DNA of 64,000 nucleotides from Bacteroidales bacterium UBA6851 (lineage in GTDB: Bacteria > Bacteroidota > Bacteroidia > Bacteroidales > UBA932). Positions 7,677-17,032 of the stretch are shown here, piece after piece. Both the position numbers and the translations under genes were made by a program. The notes under the pieces are model-generated. The model saw only the letters and a list, made by a program, of their open reading frames with translations, ran no database searches and had not been told where the DNA came from. Position 1 is the stretch's first letter. Each line of letters opens with the position of its first letter. The stretch is taken from NCBI GenBank assembly GCA_002451795.1, contig DKDJ01000002.1:62001-126000 (forward strand), written 5' to 3'.

Positions 7677-9107
7677 ATGAAAAGATTTTTCATGCTTTTT
7701 GCCGCTTTGATCGTCGCCTCGTCTATTTGTGCCGGGCAGAATACCAAAGCTCGTCTGTTCGTGCTGACTGATGTGGAGAATGAGCCAGATGATTCGGAAT
7801 CACTTGTTAGGCTCATGCTTTATTCGAATGTTATTGACATTGAGGGAATCTGCGCTACCACTTCCGTACACATGAAAACTAGTCTTCATCCTCAGACTAT
7901 TATTTCTGTGATAGATGCATACGAGAAAGTTCGACCAAACCTTCTCCTTCATGAGCCTGGCTTCCCGACAGCAGAGTATCTTCGCTCTATAGTCTATGAA
8001 GGGCAGAGTGGATACGGTGTAGGGGCTATTGGGAAGAGCAAGAGGAGTGCTGGCTCTGATGCCATTGTCAGGGCTCTGCTCTCCGATGACCCGCGCCCGC
8101 TTTGGGTGACAGCTTGGGGAGGAGTGAATACGCTTGCTCAGGCACTTGAGACCTTGCGTACAACCAGAACCAGCCGTGAACTTAAGAAAATACTTTCTAA
8201 ACTGCGCGTGTACACTATATCTGATCAAGATGATAGCGGAATCTGGATACGTAAGAATTTCCCTGAAGTATTCTATATCGTGAGCCCTGGTGGATATGGT
8301 GCTTCCACTTGGTCAGGCATGATGGACTCTTCTAGTGATGTAGTGGACAATTCGGTGATTTCCAACAAGTGGATTGCAGAGAATATCCAGCAGGGGCATG
8401 GTCCGCTCGGGGCGGTCTACCCTGATGTGGCCTATGGAATAGAGGGTGATACCCCCTCATGGCTTGGGCTGATCCCTGTGGGACTTGCGGATATGGAGCA
8501 TCCGGACTGGGGTGGATGGGGCGGCCGATACGAGTATTATAAGCCGCTTCGTGAAGACTGTGACCTCAATGGCTTCAACGGTGGAGTGCCCATTGAAGAA
8601 GAACCTCATGCTATCTGGACCAATGCCGTGGATACCTATTATCCGTATGTGTACAATGAATATGGAAAGGCAGTAAGGCGCTCCATGAAGTCTCAGAAAG
8701 GATATAAAGTGACTCTGTATCGATGGAGGGAGGATTACCAGTGGGATATGGCAGCGCGTATGGACTGGTGCGTGAAGTCTTATGATCAGGCAAATCATCC
8801 GCCGGTTCCTGTCCTCAAGACTCCAAAGAAGATGACCGTGCATTCTGGAGAATTCTTCCTGATGGATGCATCGGATTCATACGATCCTGATGGAGACAGT
8901 CTTAGCTATCTGTGGTTTAACTATCCAGAAGCGGGGACTATGGAAAAAGAGGTGCCGATACAAGGTGCAGAAAATATTCATTTCGTGAGGGTTAAGGCTC
9001 CAGAAGTGACCCAAAAGGAGACTCTGCATTTCATCTTGAGACTTAGCGATAAGGGGACACCATCCCTATGCCGTTATGAGAGAATAATAGTCGAAGTATT
9101 ACCATAA
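7677..9107 (+). CDS. Secreted Sde182/DUF1593 nucleoside-hydrolase-like protein
   Basis: The protein has 476 residues with a cleavable signal peptide (core FFMLFAALIVASSICAG). Residues 25-300 form a nucleoside-hydrolase-like fold: FVLTDVENEPDDSESLVRLM resembles the acidic calcium site near the N-terminus of nucleoside hydrolases, and WVTAWGGVNTLAQAL lies mid-domain. The C-terminal 140 residues look like an Ig-type domain (SGEFFLMDASDSYDPDGDS). This arrangement is that of the Sde182 family (formerly DUF1593), named for a cellulose-binding protein of Saccharophagus; the true substrate is not established. It is first in an operon with two arabinose- or xylose-type glycosidases, so a role in plant cell-wall glycan breakdown outside the cytoplasm is the best inference. 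Confidence 0.8.
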   Translation: MKRFFMLFAALIVASSICAGQNTKARLFVLTDVENEPDDSESLVRLMLYSNVIDIEGICATTSVHMKTSLHPQTIISVIDAYEKVRPNLLLHEPGFPTAEYLRSIVYEGQSGYGVGAIGKSKRSAGSDAIVRALLSDDPRPLWVTAWGGVNTLAQALETLRTTRTSRELKKILSKLRVYTISDQDDSGIWIRKNFPEVFYIVSPGGYGASTWSGMMDSSSDVVDNSVISNKWIAENIQQGHGPLGAVYPDVAYGIEGDTPSWLGLIPVGLADMEHPDWGGWGGRYEYYKPLREDCDLNGFNGGVPIEEEPHAIWTNAVDTYYPYVYNEYGKAVRRSMKSQKGYKVTLYRWREDYQWDMAARMDWCVKSYDQANHPPVPVLKTPKKMTVHSGEFFLMDASDSYDPDGDSLSYLWFNYPEAGTMEKEVPIQGAENIHFVRVKAPEVTQKETLHFILRLSDKGTPSLCRYERIIVEVLP

Positions 9108-9117
9108 ACATTGTACA

Positions 9118-11490
9118 ATGCATACCAATAAGCCAATAGTTGCAATACTATCAGCCCTGATATCACTGTCGGCGGCAGCAGGTCCGAAAACTGGCATAGC
9201 CACCAAAGTGGAGAGTTTCCCAGTGTCTTCAGTGCGTCTGACTTCAGGCCCTTTCAAGCACGCGGAAGACATGGATATACGTTATCTGCTTGGCCTTGAC
9301 CCGGATAGACTCCTTGCGCCTTACCGTAAAGGTGCTGGGCTTGAACCTAAGGCCGAGAATTACTCCAACTGGGAAAATACTGGCCTTGACGGGCACATAG
9401 GTGGTCATTACGTTTCAGCCCTTTCCTATATGTATGCCGCCACGGGCAACGATGAGATAGGACGCCGTCTTGACTATATGCTTTCTGAGATGAAGGCTTG
9501 TCAAGAGGCCGCCGGTGACGGCTATCTATGTGGCGTGCCTGACGGGCGTGCGATGTGGGATGAAATCAGAAAAGGAAACATTAGGGCATCGTCGTTTGGT
9601 CTTAATGACAGATGGGTGCCACTATACAATATACATAAGACCTATGCTGGGCTACGGGATGCTTATCTCCAGTGCGGACGTGAGGATGCTAAAGAGATGT
9701 TCCTCTCGCTTGTGGAATGGATGTACCAGCTTACTGACGGTCTGACCGAGGAGCAGATGCAGGATATGCTTCGTAGTGAGCACGGAGGGCTGAGTGAAGT
9801 GTTTGCTGATGCTGCGGCCATTTCAGGGGAACATAAGTATATGAAATTGGCTCATAAGTTCAGCCAGAAGGCTCTGATTGAACCACTTCTTGAAGGGCAG
9901 GACAAGCTTACCGGGATGCATGCCAATACTCAGATTCCTAAGGTTATCGGGTATAAGAGGATTGCCGACCTTGAAGGGAATCGTGAGTGGGATTCTGCAG
10001 CGGCTTTCTTCTGGAAGACAGTATCAGAAGACAGGAGTATAAGTATAGGCGGCAACAGTGTTGCCGAGCATTTCCATCCGTCTGACGACTTTAGTTCCAT
10101 GCTTACAAGCGAACAAGGGCCGGAAACGTGCAATACCTACAATATGCTGCGCCTGACCAAGATGCTATACTCCACGAGTGGGGATCAGTCATATCTCGAC
10201 TTCTACGAGAGAGCTCTTTACAATCATATTCTTTCAACGCAAGACCCCGTGCAAGGTGGATTCGTGTACTTTACTCCCATGCGTTCAGGGCATTATAGGG
10301 TTTATTCCCAGCCTCAGACCAGTTTCTGGTGCTGCGTGGGCTCTGGTATTGAAAATCACGCGAGATATGGAGAGATGATATATGGTCATCAGGGAGATAA
10401 AGCTCTGTATGTACATCTTTTCATTCCTTCTACTCTTCAGTGGGGTGACGTCAGGATAGAGCAGAAGACGGATATTCCTTATGGGAACAGGACTAGCCTG
10501 TCGGTGAGCACGTCCTCCAGAGGGAAGCGGTTCTCTATACGTTTCAGAATCCCTCAGTGGACTACTGCTGCCGGCATGAAAGTGTATGTCAATGGTAAAG
10601 TATCTGATAAGTTCATCTCTAAGGACGGCTGTCTGGAGGTGGAGAGACGCTGGCAGGATGGGGATTCTGTCACCGTGGAACTTCCTATGAGCCTTCGGAT
10701 GATGCAGCTTCCGGATGGCAGTGACAACTACTCATTCCTATATGGACCAGTGGTGCTGGCCTCAAGGCTCGGTACAGATCGTCAGGATGGGTTGTTTGCT
10801 GATGACAGCAGGGGTGGACACATTGCCTCTGGGCCAAAAATGCCGCGGCAGGAGATGCCGGTGATAGTAGGGGATAGGGACACTATTTTGGAACACATTA
10901 CTAAAGATGCTGATAATCTTAAGTTTACGCTTACCGGAGTATGGCCTGAAAAGTATGAGGGAATGATACTGGAGCCGTTCTTTACCATACATGAATGCCG
11001 ATATATGGTATATTGGCCATTGGTCTCAAGGGATGCTCTTCAAGAGCGCATATCTGATATGGCCTTGATGGAAAAGGCTGAAAGGGCATTGGATGCAAGG
11101 ACTGTGGATAAGGTAGTCTGCGGTGAGCAGCAGCCTGAGAGTGACCATTTTGTGAAGATGGATAGGAGTAATGCTGGAAGTGATGATGATGGACTCCATT
11201 GGCGTGAAACGAGGGGATCGTTCGCTTACCTGTTGAGAAATGATGGTGGGAGTGCTTCGAAACTGATGCTTCGATATGTCTCTGGGCAGCATCGTGCGGC
11301 GGAGGTGTATATTGGAGATATAAAGGTCGCAAGCATACAGGCCTCTGACGATACTGCGAAGAAAGAGACTCTGGAGGTGGAGCTCCCTTTGGATGTCGTG
11401 CCAATGGAGAGTCTGGATGTGTCCGTGATCTGCCCGGAGGGAACATTTGTGACACCGAAATTCTATGAAGTGAGATTAGTGAAACAATAA
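9118..11490 (+). CDS. Beta-L-arabinofuranosidase, GH127/GH146 family
   Basis: The protein has 790 residues with an N-terminal export signal. It carries the DUF1680 catalytic domain of retaining beta-L-arabinofuranosidases. GPETCN places Glu336 and Cys338, and FWCCVGSG places Cys405 and Cys406. These correspond to the Glu and three Cys that hold zinc in characterised GH127 enzymes, one of the paired Cys being the nucleophile. HIGGHYVSALSYMYAATG and NIHKTYAGLRDAY are further family landmarks. The extra C-terminal domains after about residue 650, including GEQQPESDH, make it longer than most GH127 enzymes and favour GH146. It should release beta-L-arabinofuranose from arabinan or glycoprotein side chains. 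It starts 10 bases after the upstream stop. Confidence 0.85.
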   Translation: MHTNKPIVAILSALISLSAAAGPKTGIATKVESFPVSSVRLTSGPFKHAEDMDIRYLLGLDPDRLLAPYRKGAGLEPKAENYSNWENTGLDGHIGGHYVSALSYMYAATGNDEIGRRLDYMLSEMKACQEAAGDGYLCGVPDGRAMWDEIRKGNIRASSFGLNDRWVPLYNIHKTYAGLRDAYLQCGREDAKEMFLSLVEWMYQLTDGLTEEQMQDMLRSEHGGLSEVFADAAAISGEHKYMKLAHKFSQKALIEPLLEGQDKLTGMHANTQIPKVIGYKRIADLEGNREWDSAAAFFWKTVSEDRSISIGGNSVAEHFHPSDDFSSMLTSEQGPETCNTYNMLRLTKMLYSTSGDQSYLDFYERALYNHILSTQDPVQGGFVYFTPMRSGHYRVYSQPQTSFWCCVGSGIENHARYGEMIYGHQGDKALYVHLFIPSTLQWGDVRIEQKTDIPYGNRTSLSVSTSSRGKRFSIRFRIPQWTTAAGMKVYVNGKVSDKFISKDGCLEVERRWQDGDSVTVELPMSLRMMQLPDGSDNYSFLYGPVVLASRLGTDRQDGLFADDSRGGHIASGPKMPRQEMPVIVGDRDTILEHITKDADNLKFTLTGVWPEKYEGMILEPFFTIHECRYMVYWPLVSRDALQERISDMALMEKAERALDARTVDKVVCGEQQPESDHFVKMDRSNAGSDDDGLHWRETRGSFAYLLRNDGGSASKLMLRYVSGQHRAAEVYIGDIKVASIQASDDTAKKETLEVELPLDVVPMESLDVSVICPEGTFVTPKFYEVRLVKQ

Positions 11491-11501
11491 TACGAAAAGC
11501 G

Positions 11502-14123
11502 ATGAATAACAGATTTTTTGTGGCTGCGCTGTTTGCTATGACAAGTAGTGTGGTTTTATGGGCACAGAATCCTATTATCAGTGCCATGTACACACCTGAC
11601 CCGGCACCGTACGTGCATGGGGACAAACTCTACCTCTTCACGGATCATGATGAGGACGATGCTACTTATTTTCTGATGAAGGATTGGCTCGTGTTCAGTA
11701 CAGAGGATATGGTGAACTGGACTTATCTTGGCGCACAGGTATCTACTGCTACTTTTGAATGGGCTGCGCAGGGAGATAAGGCCTGGGCAGCACAGGCCGT
11801 TGAACGCAATGGCAAATGGTATTGGTATCTGTGTTGCACCGCGAAGGGGCGTGGGGATGCCCTTGCTGTAGCTGTAGCCGACAATCCTCAGGGCCCGTGG
11901 AAAGATGCTATCGGGGGACCTTTGGCCACTGGATTTGGATTTATTGATCCGACAGTGTTCATTGACGATGACGGACGCGCATATCTTTTCTGGGGAAACA
12001 AGGGATTGTGGTACGGTGAACTGAATGATGATATGATCTCATTCAAGGATGGCTACAAGGAAGTGCCAGGTTATCATGATCCTGCCGCATTTGGCGAGCT
12101 TCAGTCTAAGATGAACTGGAAGATCAGAAAAGAGGAAATGATGACCCAATATGAAGAGGGCCCTTGGGTAAGTAAGCGGGGCGATACATACTATATTGTC
12201 TATCCTGCTGGCGGAGTCCCTGAATATATGGCATACTCGACTGCTCCTTCGATTGATGGGCCGTGGACATTCCGTGGTAGGATTATGGACGAGGCTCAGA
12301 ATAGCTTTACCATTCATGGAGGAAATGTCAACTTCAAGGGGCACGACTATATGTTCTATCACAATGGAGCACTTCCAAATGGGTGGGGCTTTCACCGCTC
12401 TACCGCAGTGGAGGAGTTTGAGTTTAACCCTGACGGAAGCATTCCATTTATTCCATTTACTTCTGAGGGTGTAAAGCCTGTGGGTACACTCAACCCTTAT
12501 GAAACTGTGCAGGCAGAAACCATGTCATCCTCGTGGGGTGTGAAACTTGACCGTCTTGATGGTACCAGGCACTACGTTACATCTATTCACAACGGAGACT
12601 GGATAAAGGTACGTGAGGTGGATTTTGCCGACGAAGGGCCGGAGATAGTGTCGCTTGAGATGCTTAATTTCAAGAATCCCGGGCGTGTGGAATTCTATCT
12701 GGATGAATTAAGTGGCAAGCCGATAGCTACGGTGAACGTGGATAACAGCAATATGATGGTGAAAGGTGCTGTCACTCCTGGAGTAAAGGGCAAACATGAC
12801 TTGTACCTCCTTTTTAGAGGTGGTGACGAGCAGCTTTTCGATCTTGACTGGTGGGTATTCACAGCTCACCCTAACATGCCATTGATACAGACTAAGTATA
12901 CAGCTGATCCAGCACCAATGGTTTATGATGGCAAGGTGTTCCTATACACGACTCATGATGAGGACTATGCTGACGGATTTATGATGAAAGACTGGCTTCT
13001 GTACACATCTACCGATATGGTGAACTGGACTGATCATGGTGCTGTGGCTTCTCTTCGTGATTTCAAATGGTATGACGGAGACAATGGGGCATGGGCTGAG
13101 TGTGTGGTAGAGAGGGATGGTAAGTTCTATATGTATTGTCCGATTCATGGACACGGCATCGGCGTTTTGGTCTCTGACTCTCCGTACGGTCCGTTTAAAG
13201 ATCCGCTTGGGAAACCGCTTATATGGCAGAAAGAAAACTGGGACGATATTGATCCGAGCGTGTTTGTAGATGATGACGGACAGGCTTATATGTACTGGGG
13301 CAACCCTAATGTATATTACGTGAAACTCAACCGGGATATGATTTCATATAGTGGTGAGATTCATAAGCTTGACTACAAGATTGACTACTATCAGGAAGGC
13401 CCGTGGTTCTACAAGCATGGTAATCATTACTATCTTGCTTTCGCTTCTACGTGCTGTCCTGAGGGTATTGGATATGCTATGAGTGACAGCCCTACTGGTC
13501 CGTGGAAGTCCATGGGACATATTATGGACAGAACATGGAGGACAAGAGGTAACCATCCAGGCATCATCGAATATAAGGGGCAGTCATACATATTCGGCCT
13601 GAATTATGACATTATGCACCTTTCCACTTTCCGTCACCATGAGCGTCGCAGTGTATCTGCAGCACCAATGTATTATAATGAAGATGGTAGCATTAGGAAA
13701 GTGCCTTATTGGCTTGACAATGTGCTTGAGCAGGTAGAGCCTTTCAATCCATTTGCCCGTGTTGAAGCCGAGACCATGGCATGGGGATACGGCCTTAAGA
13801 CTATTGAGACCGGCTCTGATATATATGTCAGCAATATTGACGAAGGGGAGTATCTTAAGCTGAAAGGCGTGGATTTCCGTAAGGGAGCAAGTCGATTTGA
13901 GGCAAGTGTGTCAAATTCGCGTGGAAGTACAGCCTATATTGAGGTGCATCTTGATGCGGTGGACGGTCCTCTTTGCGGAACACTTAAAATCGATCCATCA
14001 AAGGGATTCAAGACAGTAAGTTGCTCTCTGAAAGACGCTAAAGGTGTACATGACCTTTACTTTGTATTTAAGGGCGAAGCAGGAAGAGATCTGTTCATCT
14101 GGGACTGGTGGAAGATGAGATAA
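11502..14123 (+). CDS. Tandem GH43-CBM6-GH43-CBM6 glycosidase
   Basis: The protein has 873 residues with a signal peptide and two complete copies of a GH43 five-bladed propeller followed by a CBM6-like beta sandwich. In copy one (about 22-455) the catalytic set is Asp33 (PDPAP), Asp149 (DPTVFIDDDG) and Glu219 (EGPWV). In copy two (about 460-873) it is Asp469 (DPAP), Asp584 (DPSVFVDDDG) and Glu632 (EGPWF). Both triads are intact, so both copies may be active. The CBM6 copies start near QAETMSSSWGV and VEAETMAWGYG. GH43 enzymes act mainly on alpha-L-arabinofuranosyl or beta-xylosyl linkages; the neighbouring arabinofuranosidase suggests arabinan or arabinoxylan. Last gene of the operon, with a terminator six bases after the stop. 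Confidence 0.85.
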   Translation: MNNRFFVAALFAMTSSVVLWAQNPIISAMYTPDPAPYVHGDKLYLFTDHDEDDATYFLMKDWLVFSTEDMVNWTYLGAQVSTATFEWAAQGDKAWAAQAVERNGKWYWYLCCTAKGRGDALAVAVADNPQGPWKDAIGGPLATGFGFIDPTVFIDDDGRAYLFWGNKGLWYGELNDDMISFKDGYKEVPGYHDPAAFGELQSKMNWKIRKEEMMTQYEEGPWVSKRGDTYYIVYPAGGVPEYMAYSTAPSIDGPWTFRGRIMDEAQNSFTIHGGNVNFKGHDYMFYHNGALPNGWGFHRSTAVEEFEFNPDGSIPFIPFTSEGVKPVGTLNPYETVQAETMSSSWGVKLDRLDGTRHYVTSIHNGDWIKVREVDFADEGPEIVSLEMLNFKNPGRVEFYLDELSGKPIATVNVDNSNMMVKGAVTPGVKGKHDLYLLFRGGDEQLFDLDWWVFTAHPNMPLIQTKYTADPAPMVYDGKVFLYTTHDEDYADGFMMKDWLLYTSTDMVNWTDHGAVASLRDFKWYDGDNGAWAECVVERDGKFYMYCPIHGHGIGVLVSDSPYGPFKDPLGKPLIWQKENWDDIDPSVFVDDDGQAYMYWGNPNVYYVKLNRDMISYSGEIHKLDYKIDYYQEGPWFYKHGNHYYLAFASTCCPEGIGYAMSDSPTGPWKSMGHIMDRTWRTRGNHPGIIEYKGQSYIFGLNYDIMHLSTFRHHERRSVSAAPMYYNEDGSIRKVPYWLDNVLEQVEPFNPFARVEAETMAWGYGLKTIETGSDIYVSNIDEGEYLKLKGVDFRKGASRFEASVSNSRGSTAYIEVHLDAVDGPLCGTLKIDPSKGFKTVSCSLKDAKGVHDLYFVFKGEAGRDLFIWDWWKMR

Positions 14124-14128
14124 TGAAT

Positions 14129-14165
14129 AAGAGGCGTCACATCAAAGTGGCGCCTCTTCTCTTTT
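14129..14165. terminator. Terminator, possibly bidirectional
   Basis: AAGAGGCG(T)CAC pairs with GTG(G)CGCCTCTT, followed by CTCTTTT. It ends the glycan operon on the plus strand and lies 12 bases beyond the stop of the minus-strand flavodiiron gene, so it may serve both. Confidence 0.85.
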
Positions 14166-14176
14166 AATGGACTTAT

Positions 14177-15340
14177 TTATAGTACGTCTGCAAGTCCGTT
14201 CAGGACAGAACTATCCTTGAGCCTGCTCTTTATGGTAACTACTGGCTCCAGAACTTCAACTCCTTTCATTTCAGAGAGTTTCTCTTTCATGATGCGACCT
14301 GCTGTAGGTGCCCATGAGCCGTTCTCGATTATACCCACTCTGCGTGAACTGTATCCTTTGATGTGGAGTCTATGCAGAAAATCCACCATTGGTGTGAACA
14401 GACCTCCGTCGTATGTGCAAGCGGCAAACACTGCCTCTGAGTACTTGAATGCGTCGCCAAGACATTCTGACATATCGTCTCTGCAGATATCATGAACAGT
14501 TACATCCTTGCCTCTTGCTTTCAGTATTGTGGCGAGTTCGTATGCTGCCTCCATAGTGCCTCCGTGCATGGATGCGCAGGCTATCAGCACTCCATCTACC
14601 TCCGGCTCGTACCTGCTCCACTTTTCATATAGAGTCAGATATTTTTCGAGATTGCCGTCGATTACCGGGCCATGCAACGGCAGAATCATGGCTATATTCA
14701 GTGCCGTTAATTTGCCCAACAATGCGCTTACCGGGCCGCCGTATTTGCCTACAATATTGTAATAATAGCGTCTTGCCTCTCTTTCCCAGTCAGTGTACTC
14801 GGAAGCCATATATCCGCATGTCTCCAGTGAGCCGAATCTTCCGAATGCATCAGCGCTGAAGAGTACCCCATTACTCTGCTCGAAAGACACCATGACTTCA
14901 GGCCAATGTACCATGGGCGCAGAGAAGAACTTAAGACTATGTTTTCCAAGGTCGAGGGTATCTCCTTCGGCTACTTTTACGATACGGTTCGTCCAGTCTT
15001 TCTTGCAGAATTGTGAAAGCATGGCGGCTGCTTTCACACCAAGTACTATCTTTGATTCCGGGAACTTCTCGAGGAAAGCATCGATGGATCCTGAGTGGTC
15101 TGGCTCAAGGTGATGTACGACCAGGTAGTCTGGCTGTTTTTCTTTAAGAGCCCCTTCTATGTTGGAAAGCCACTCGTTTGTCCTACGCGCGTCTACAGAG
15201 TCGAGTACGGTAGTCTGATTATCTACAATTAGATATGAGTTATATGAAACTCCTTGAGGCACAGGATATTGGCTCTCGAAGAGGTCGATATCTCTGTCGT
15301 CAGTGCCTACATAAAAGATATTGTCCTTAATCTGCATCAT
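14177..15340 (-). CDS. Flavodiiron protein (FprA-type A flavoprotein)
   Basis: The protein has 387 residues. The N-terminal beta-lactamase-like domain keeps the diiron ligands: HLEPDH (His77, Glu79, Asp81, His82), His145 (HWPE), Asp164 (SADAF) and His223 (LPLHGP). Residues about 253-387 form a flavodoxin domain; SMHGGTMEAA replaces the usual SMYGNT FMN loop. There is no C-terminal rubredoxin domain. Such cytoplasmic enzymes reduce oxygen to water, or nitric oxide to nitrous oxide, and protect anaerobes. It starts four bases after the pyrB stop and so appears to be the last gene of the pyrimidine operon, an unexpected place for it. Confidence 0.9.
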   Translation of the reverse strand: MMQIKDNIFYVGTDDRDIDLFESQYPVPQGVSYNSYLIVDNQTTVLDSVDARRTNEWLSNIEGALKEKQPDYLVVHHLEPDHSGSIDAFLEKFPESKIVLGVKAAAMLSQFCKKDWTNRIVKVAEGDTLDLGKHSLKFFSAPMVHWPEVMVSFEQSNGVLFSADAFGRFGSLETCGYMASEYTDWEREARRYYYNIVGKYGGPVSALLGKLTALNIAMILPLHGPVIDGNLEKYLTLYEKWSRYEPEVDGVLIACASMHGGTMEAAYELATILKARGKDVTVHDICRDDMSECLGDAFKYSEAVFAACTYDGGLFTPMVDFLHRLHIKGYSSRRVGIIENGSWAPTAGRIMKEKLSEMKGVEVLEPVVTIKSRLKDSSVLNGLADVL

Positions 15341-15344
15341 AATA

Positions 15345-16427
15345 CTATCCTCTGACTTTAGAATCGCAGTACCAGCAGCGCGTTACCCCACCTGATGTTA
15401 CGCGGAAGCGCGGCTCTACATTCTCGTGATTGCAGATGCACTTGGAGTTGGTGCAGTGAAGGGTGGAATCCACGATAGGGGCTTCTCCTTGTGGCATGGT
15501 GTGGGTAGGGTCGTCTTTCCACTCGAGAAGTTTGCTTATGAGAGCCATGCGGACAAATTTGCCATTCTCAACTTGGCGGAAATATGCTGCGCGTGGATCA
15601 TCATCCACTTCCTTTAGGATTTCATTGACGCGTGGCAACGGGTGTAGTACTGCCATCTTTTCCTTAGCGAGCGACATTCTCCTGGCATCAAGCACGAAAC
15701 TGTCCTTGACCCTGTCGAATTCGTCCTCATCAAGGAAACGCTCCTTCTGAACTCTTGTCATATATAGTACATCGAGCTGAGGCATCACTTCATCCAGATT
15801 GTCCGTCTCGAAATAGGAGAGGCCTGACTTGTCGCACACGTCCTGCTTGATGTAGTCTGGAAGAGCAAGTTCTTGAGGGGCAATGAGAATCACCTTTATC
15901 CCCTCATATCGTGTGAGCGCTTTTATGAGCGAGTGGACTGTGCGTCCGAACCTGAGATCTCCGCAGAATCCTATGGTCATGTCGCCGATGTGACCGAGTT
16001 CTCTCTTTATGGTCAGCAGGTCAGTCAGTGTCTGGGTTGGATGGCTATGGCTTCCGTCTCCAGCGTTGATGATAGGGACTTTGGATACTTCTGCCGCTGC
16101 CAGAGGTGCGCCTTCAATATAGTGCCTCATGGCGATGACATCTGCGAAGCAGCCCACTACTCTGATGGTGTCCTGCACAGTCTCGCCCTTACTTACGGAC
16201 GAACTCTTGGCATCGGAGAATCCAAGAACATTTCCCCCGAGCTCCATCATGGCAGATGTGAAACTCAGCCTTGTGCGGGTACTCGGTTCGTAGAACAGCG
16301 TGGCAAGTTTCCTGTGGGCCATAAGGTCCTGGTACTTCTCCCTATGTGCTATGATGTCTTCCGCCATTGCAATAATCTGGTCCGTCTCCTCGCGAGAGAG
16401 GTCCATAGGGTCAATCAAATGCTTCAT
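15345..16427 (-). CDS. pyrB: Aspartate carbamoyltransferase with fused PyrI-type zinc domain
   Basis: Catalyses carbamoyl phosphate plus L-aspartate to carbamoyl aspartate, the committed step of UMP synthesis. Residues 1-305 are the catalytic chain, with FYEPSTRTR (Ser49-Arg53) and the GDGSHSHPTQTLTDL segment. A 55-residue tail follows that ordinary PyrB chains (about 310 residues) do not have. Its four Cys (Cys325, Cys330, Cys351, Cys354, spaced C-x4-C and C-x2-C) and the stretch CTNSKC match the zinc domain at the end of PyrI, the regulatory chain. The nucleotide-binding allosteric domain of PyrI is missing, and no separate pyrI is in the window. The zinc domain normally makes the contact between catalytic and regulatory chains. 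The start overlaps the pyrE stop by four bases. Confidence 0.95.
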   Translation of the reverse strand: MKHLIDPMDLSREETDQIIAMAEDIIAHREKYQDLMAHRKLATLFYEPSTRTRLSFTSAMMELGGNVLGFSDAKSSSVSKGETVQDTIRVVGCFADVIAMRHYIEGAPLAAAEVSKVPIINAGDGSHSHPTQTLTDLLTIKRELGHIGDMTIGFCGDLRFGRTVHSLIKALTRYEGIKVILIAPQELALPDYIKQDVCDKSGLSYFETDNLDEVMPQLDVLYMTRVQKERFLDEDEFDRVKDSFVLDARRMSLAKEKMAVLHPLPRVNEILKEVDDDPRAAYFRQVENGKFVRMALISKLLEWKDDPTHTMPQGEAPIVDSTLHCTNSKCICNHENVEPRFRVTSGGVTRCWYCDSKVRG

Positions 16428-17032
16428 AATGAGTCTCTGAATTCTATGATTTTATCTTTCCATTCCGGTGCTATATATCCCTCCTCGGCAGCTACTTCCA
16501 CGAGAGTGTCAAGGTTGCTCAGGGAGTGATTTTCGGTGTGGGCAGAGGCTATGCGCTCAAGCCCTTTCTTCATTCCGTATGTGAATATGCTTACTATTCC
16601 GAGTACGTCTGCTCCTGCTTCTCGCAAGGCTTCCACAACATCGATGGCGCTGCCTCCGGTGGATATGAGGTCTTCCACTACAACGACCTTAGTGCCTGGC
16701 TCCATACGTCCTTCGATGCGATTGTTGCGCCCATGCGTCTTGCTCTCTCCCCTCACATATCCCATCGGCAGCCCGAGGATGGTGGCTGTGATGGCGGCAT
16801 GTGCGATACCTGCTGTGGATGTGCCCATAAGCATTTGGCATTCAGGGTAATACTCTTTTACGAGTTCCGCAAGACCATGTTCCACTTTCTCTCTTGTTGC
16901 TGGTGCCGACAGGGTAAGTCTGTTGTCACAGTATATAGGGCTTTTGATTCCGCTTGCCCATGTAAACGGCTCCTCTGGTCTGAGGAACACTGCTCCTATG
17001 GAAAGGAGTTCTTTAGCTATTGTTCGTTCCAT
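16424..17032 (-). CDS. pyrE: Orotate phosphoribosyltransferase
   Basis: Joins orotate to PRPP to make orotidine 5'-phosphate, the fifth step of UMP synthesis, in the cytoplasm. The protein has 202 residues, close to the family norm. The PRPP loop [14 protein letters not shown] is near residues 115-128, and the mobile loop [14 protein letters not shown] precedes it. [16 protein letters not shown] is the conserved N-terminal orotate-site region. It overlaps pyrF by 20 bases and pyrB by four, which implies translational coupling inside one operon. Confidence 0.95.
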   Translation of the reverse strand: MERTIAKELLSIGAVFLRPEEPFTWASGIKSPIYCDNRLTLSAPATREKVEHGLAELVKEYYPECQMLMGTSTAGIAHAAITATILGLPMGYVRGESKTHGRNNRIEGRMEPGTKVVVVEDLISTGGSAIDVVEALREAGADVLGIVSIFTYGMKKGLERIASAHTENHSLSNLDTLVEVAAEEGYIAPEWKDKIIEFRDSL

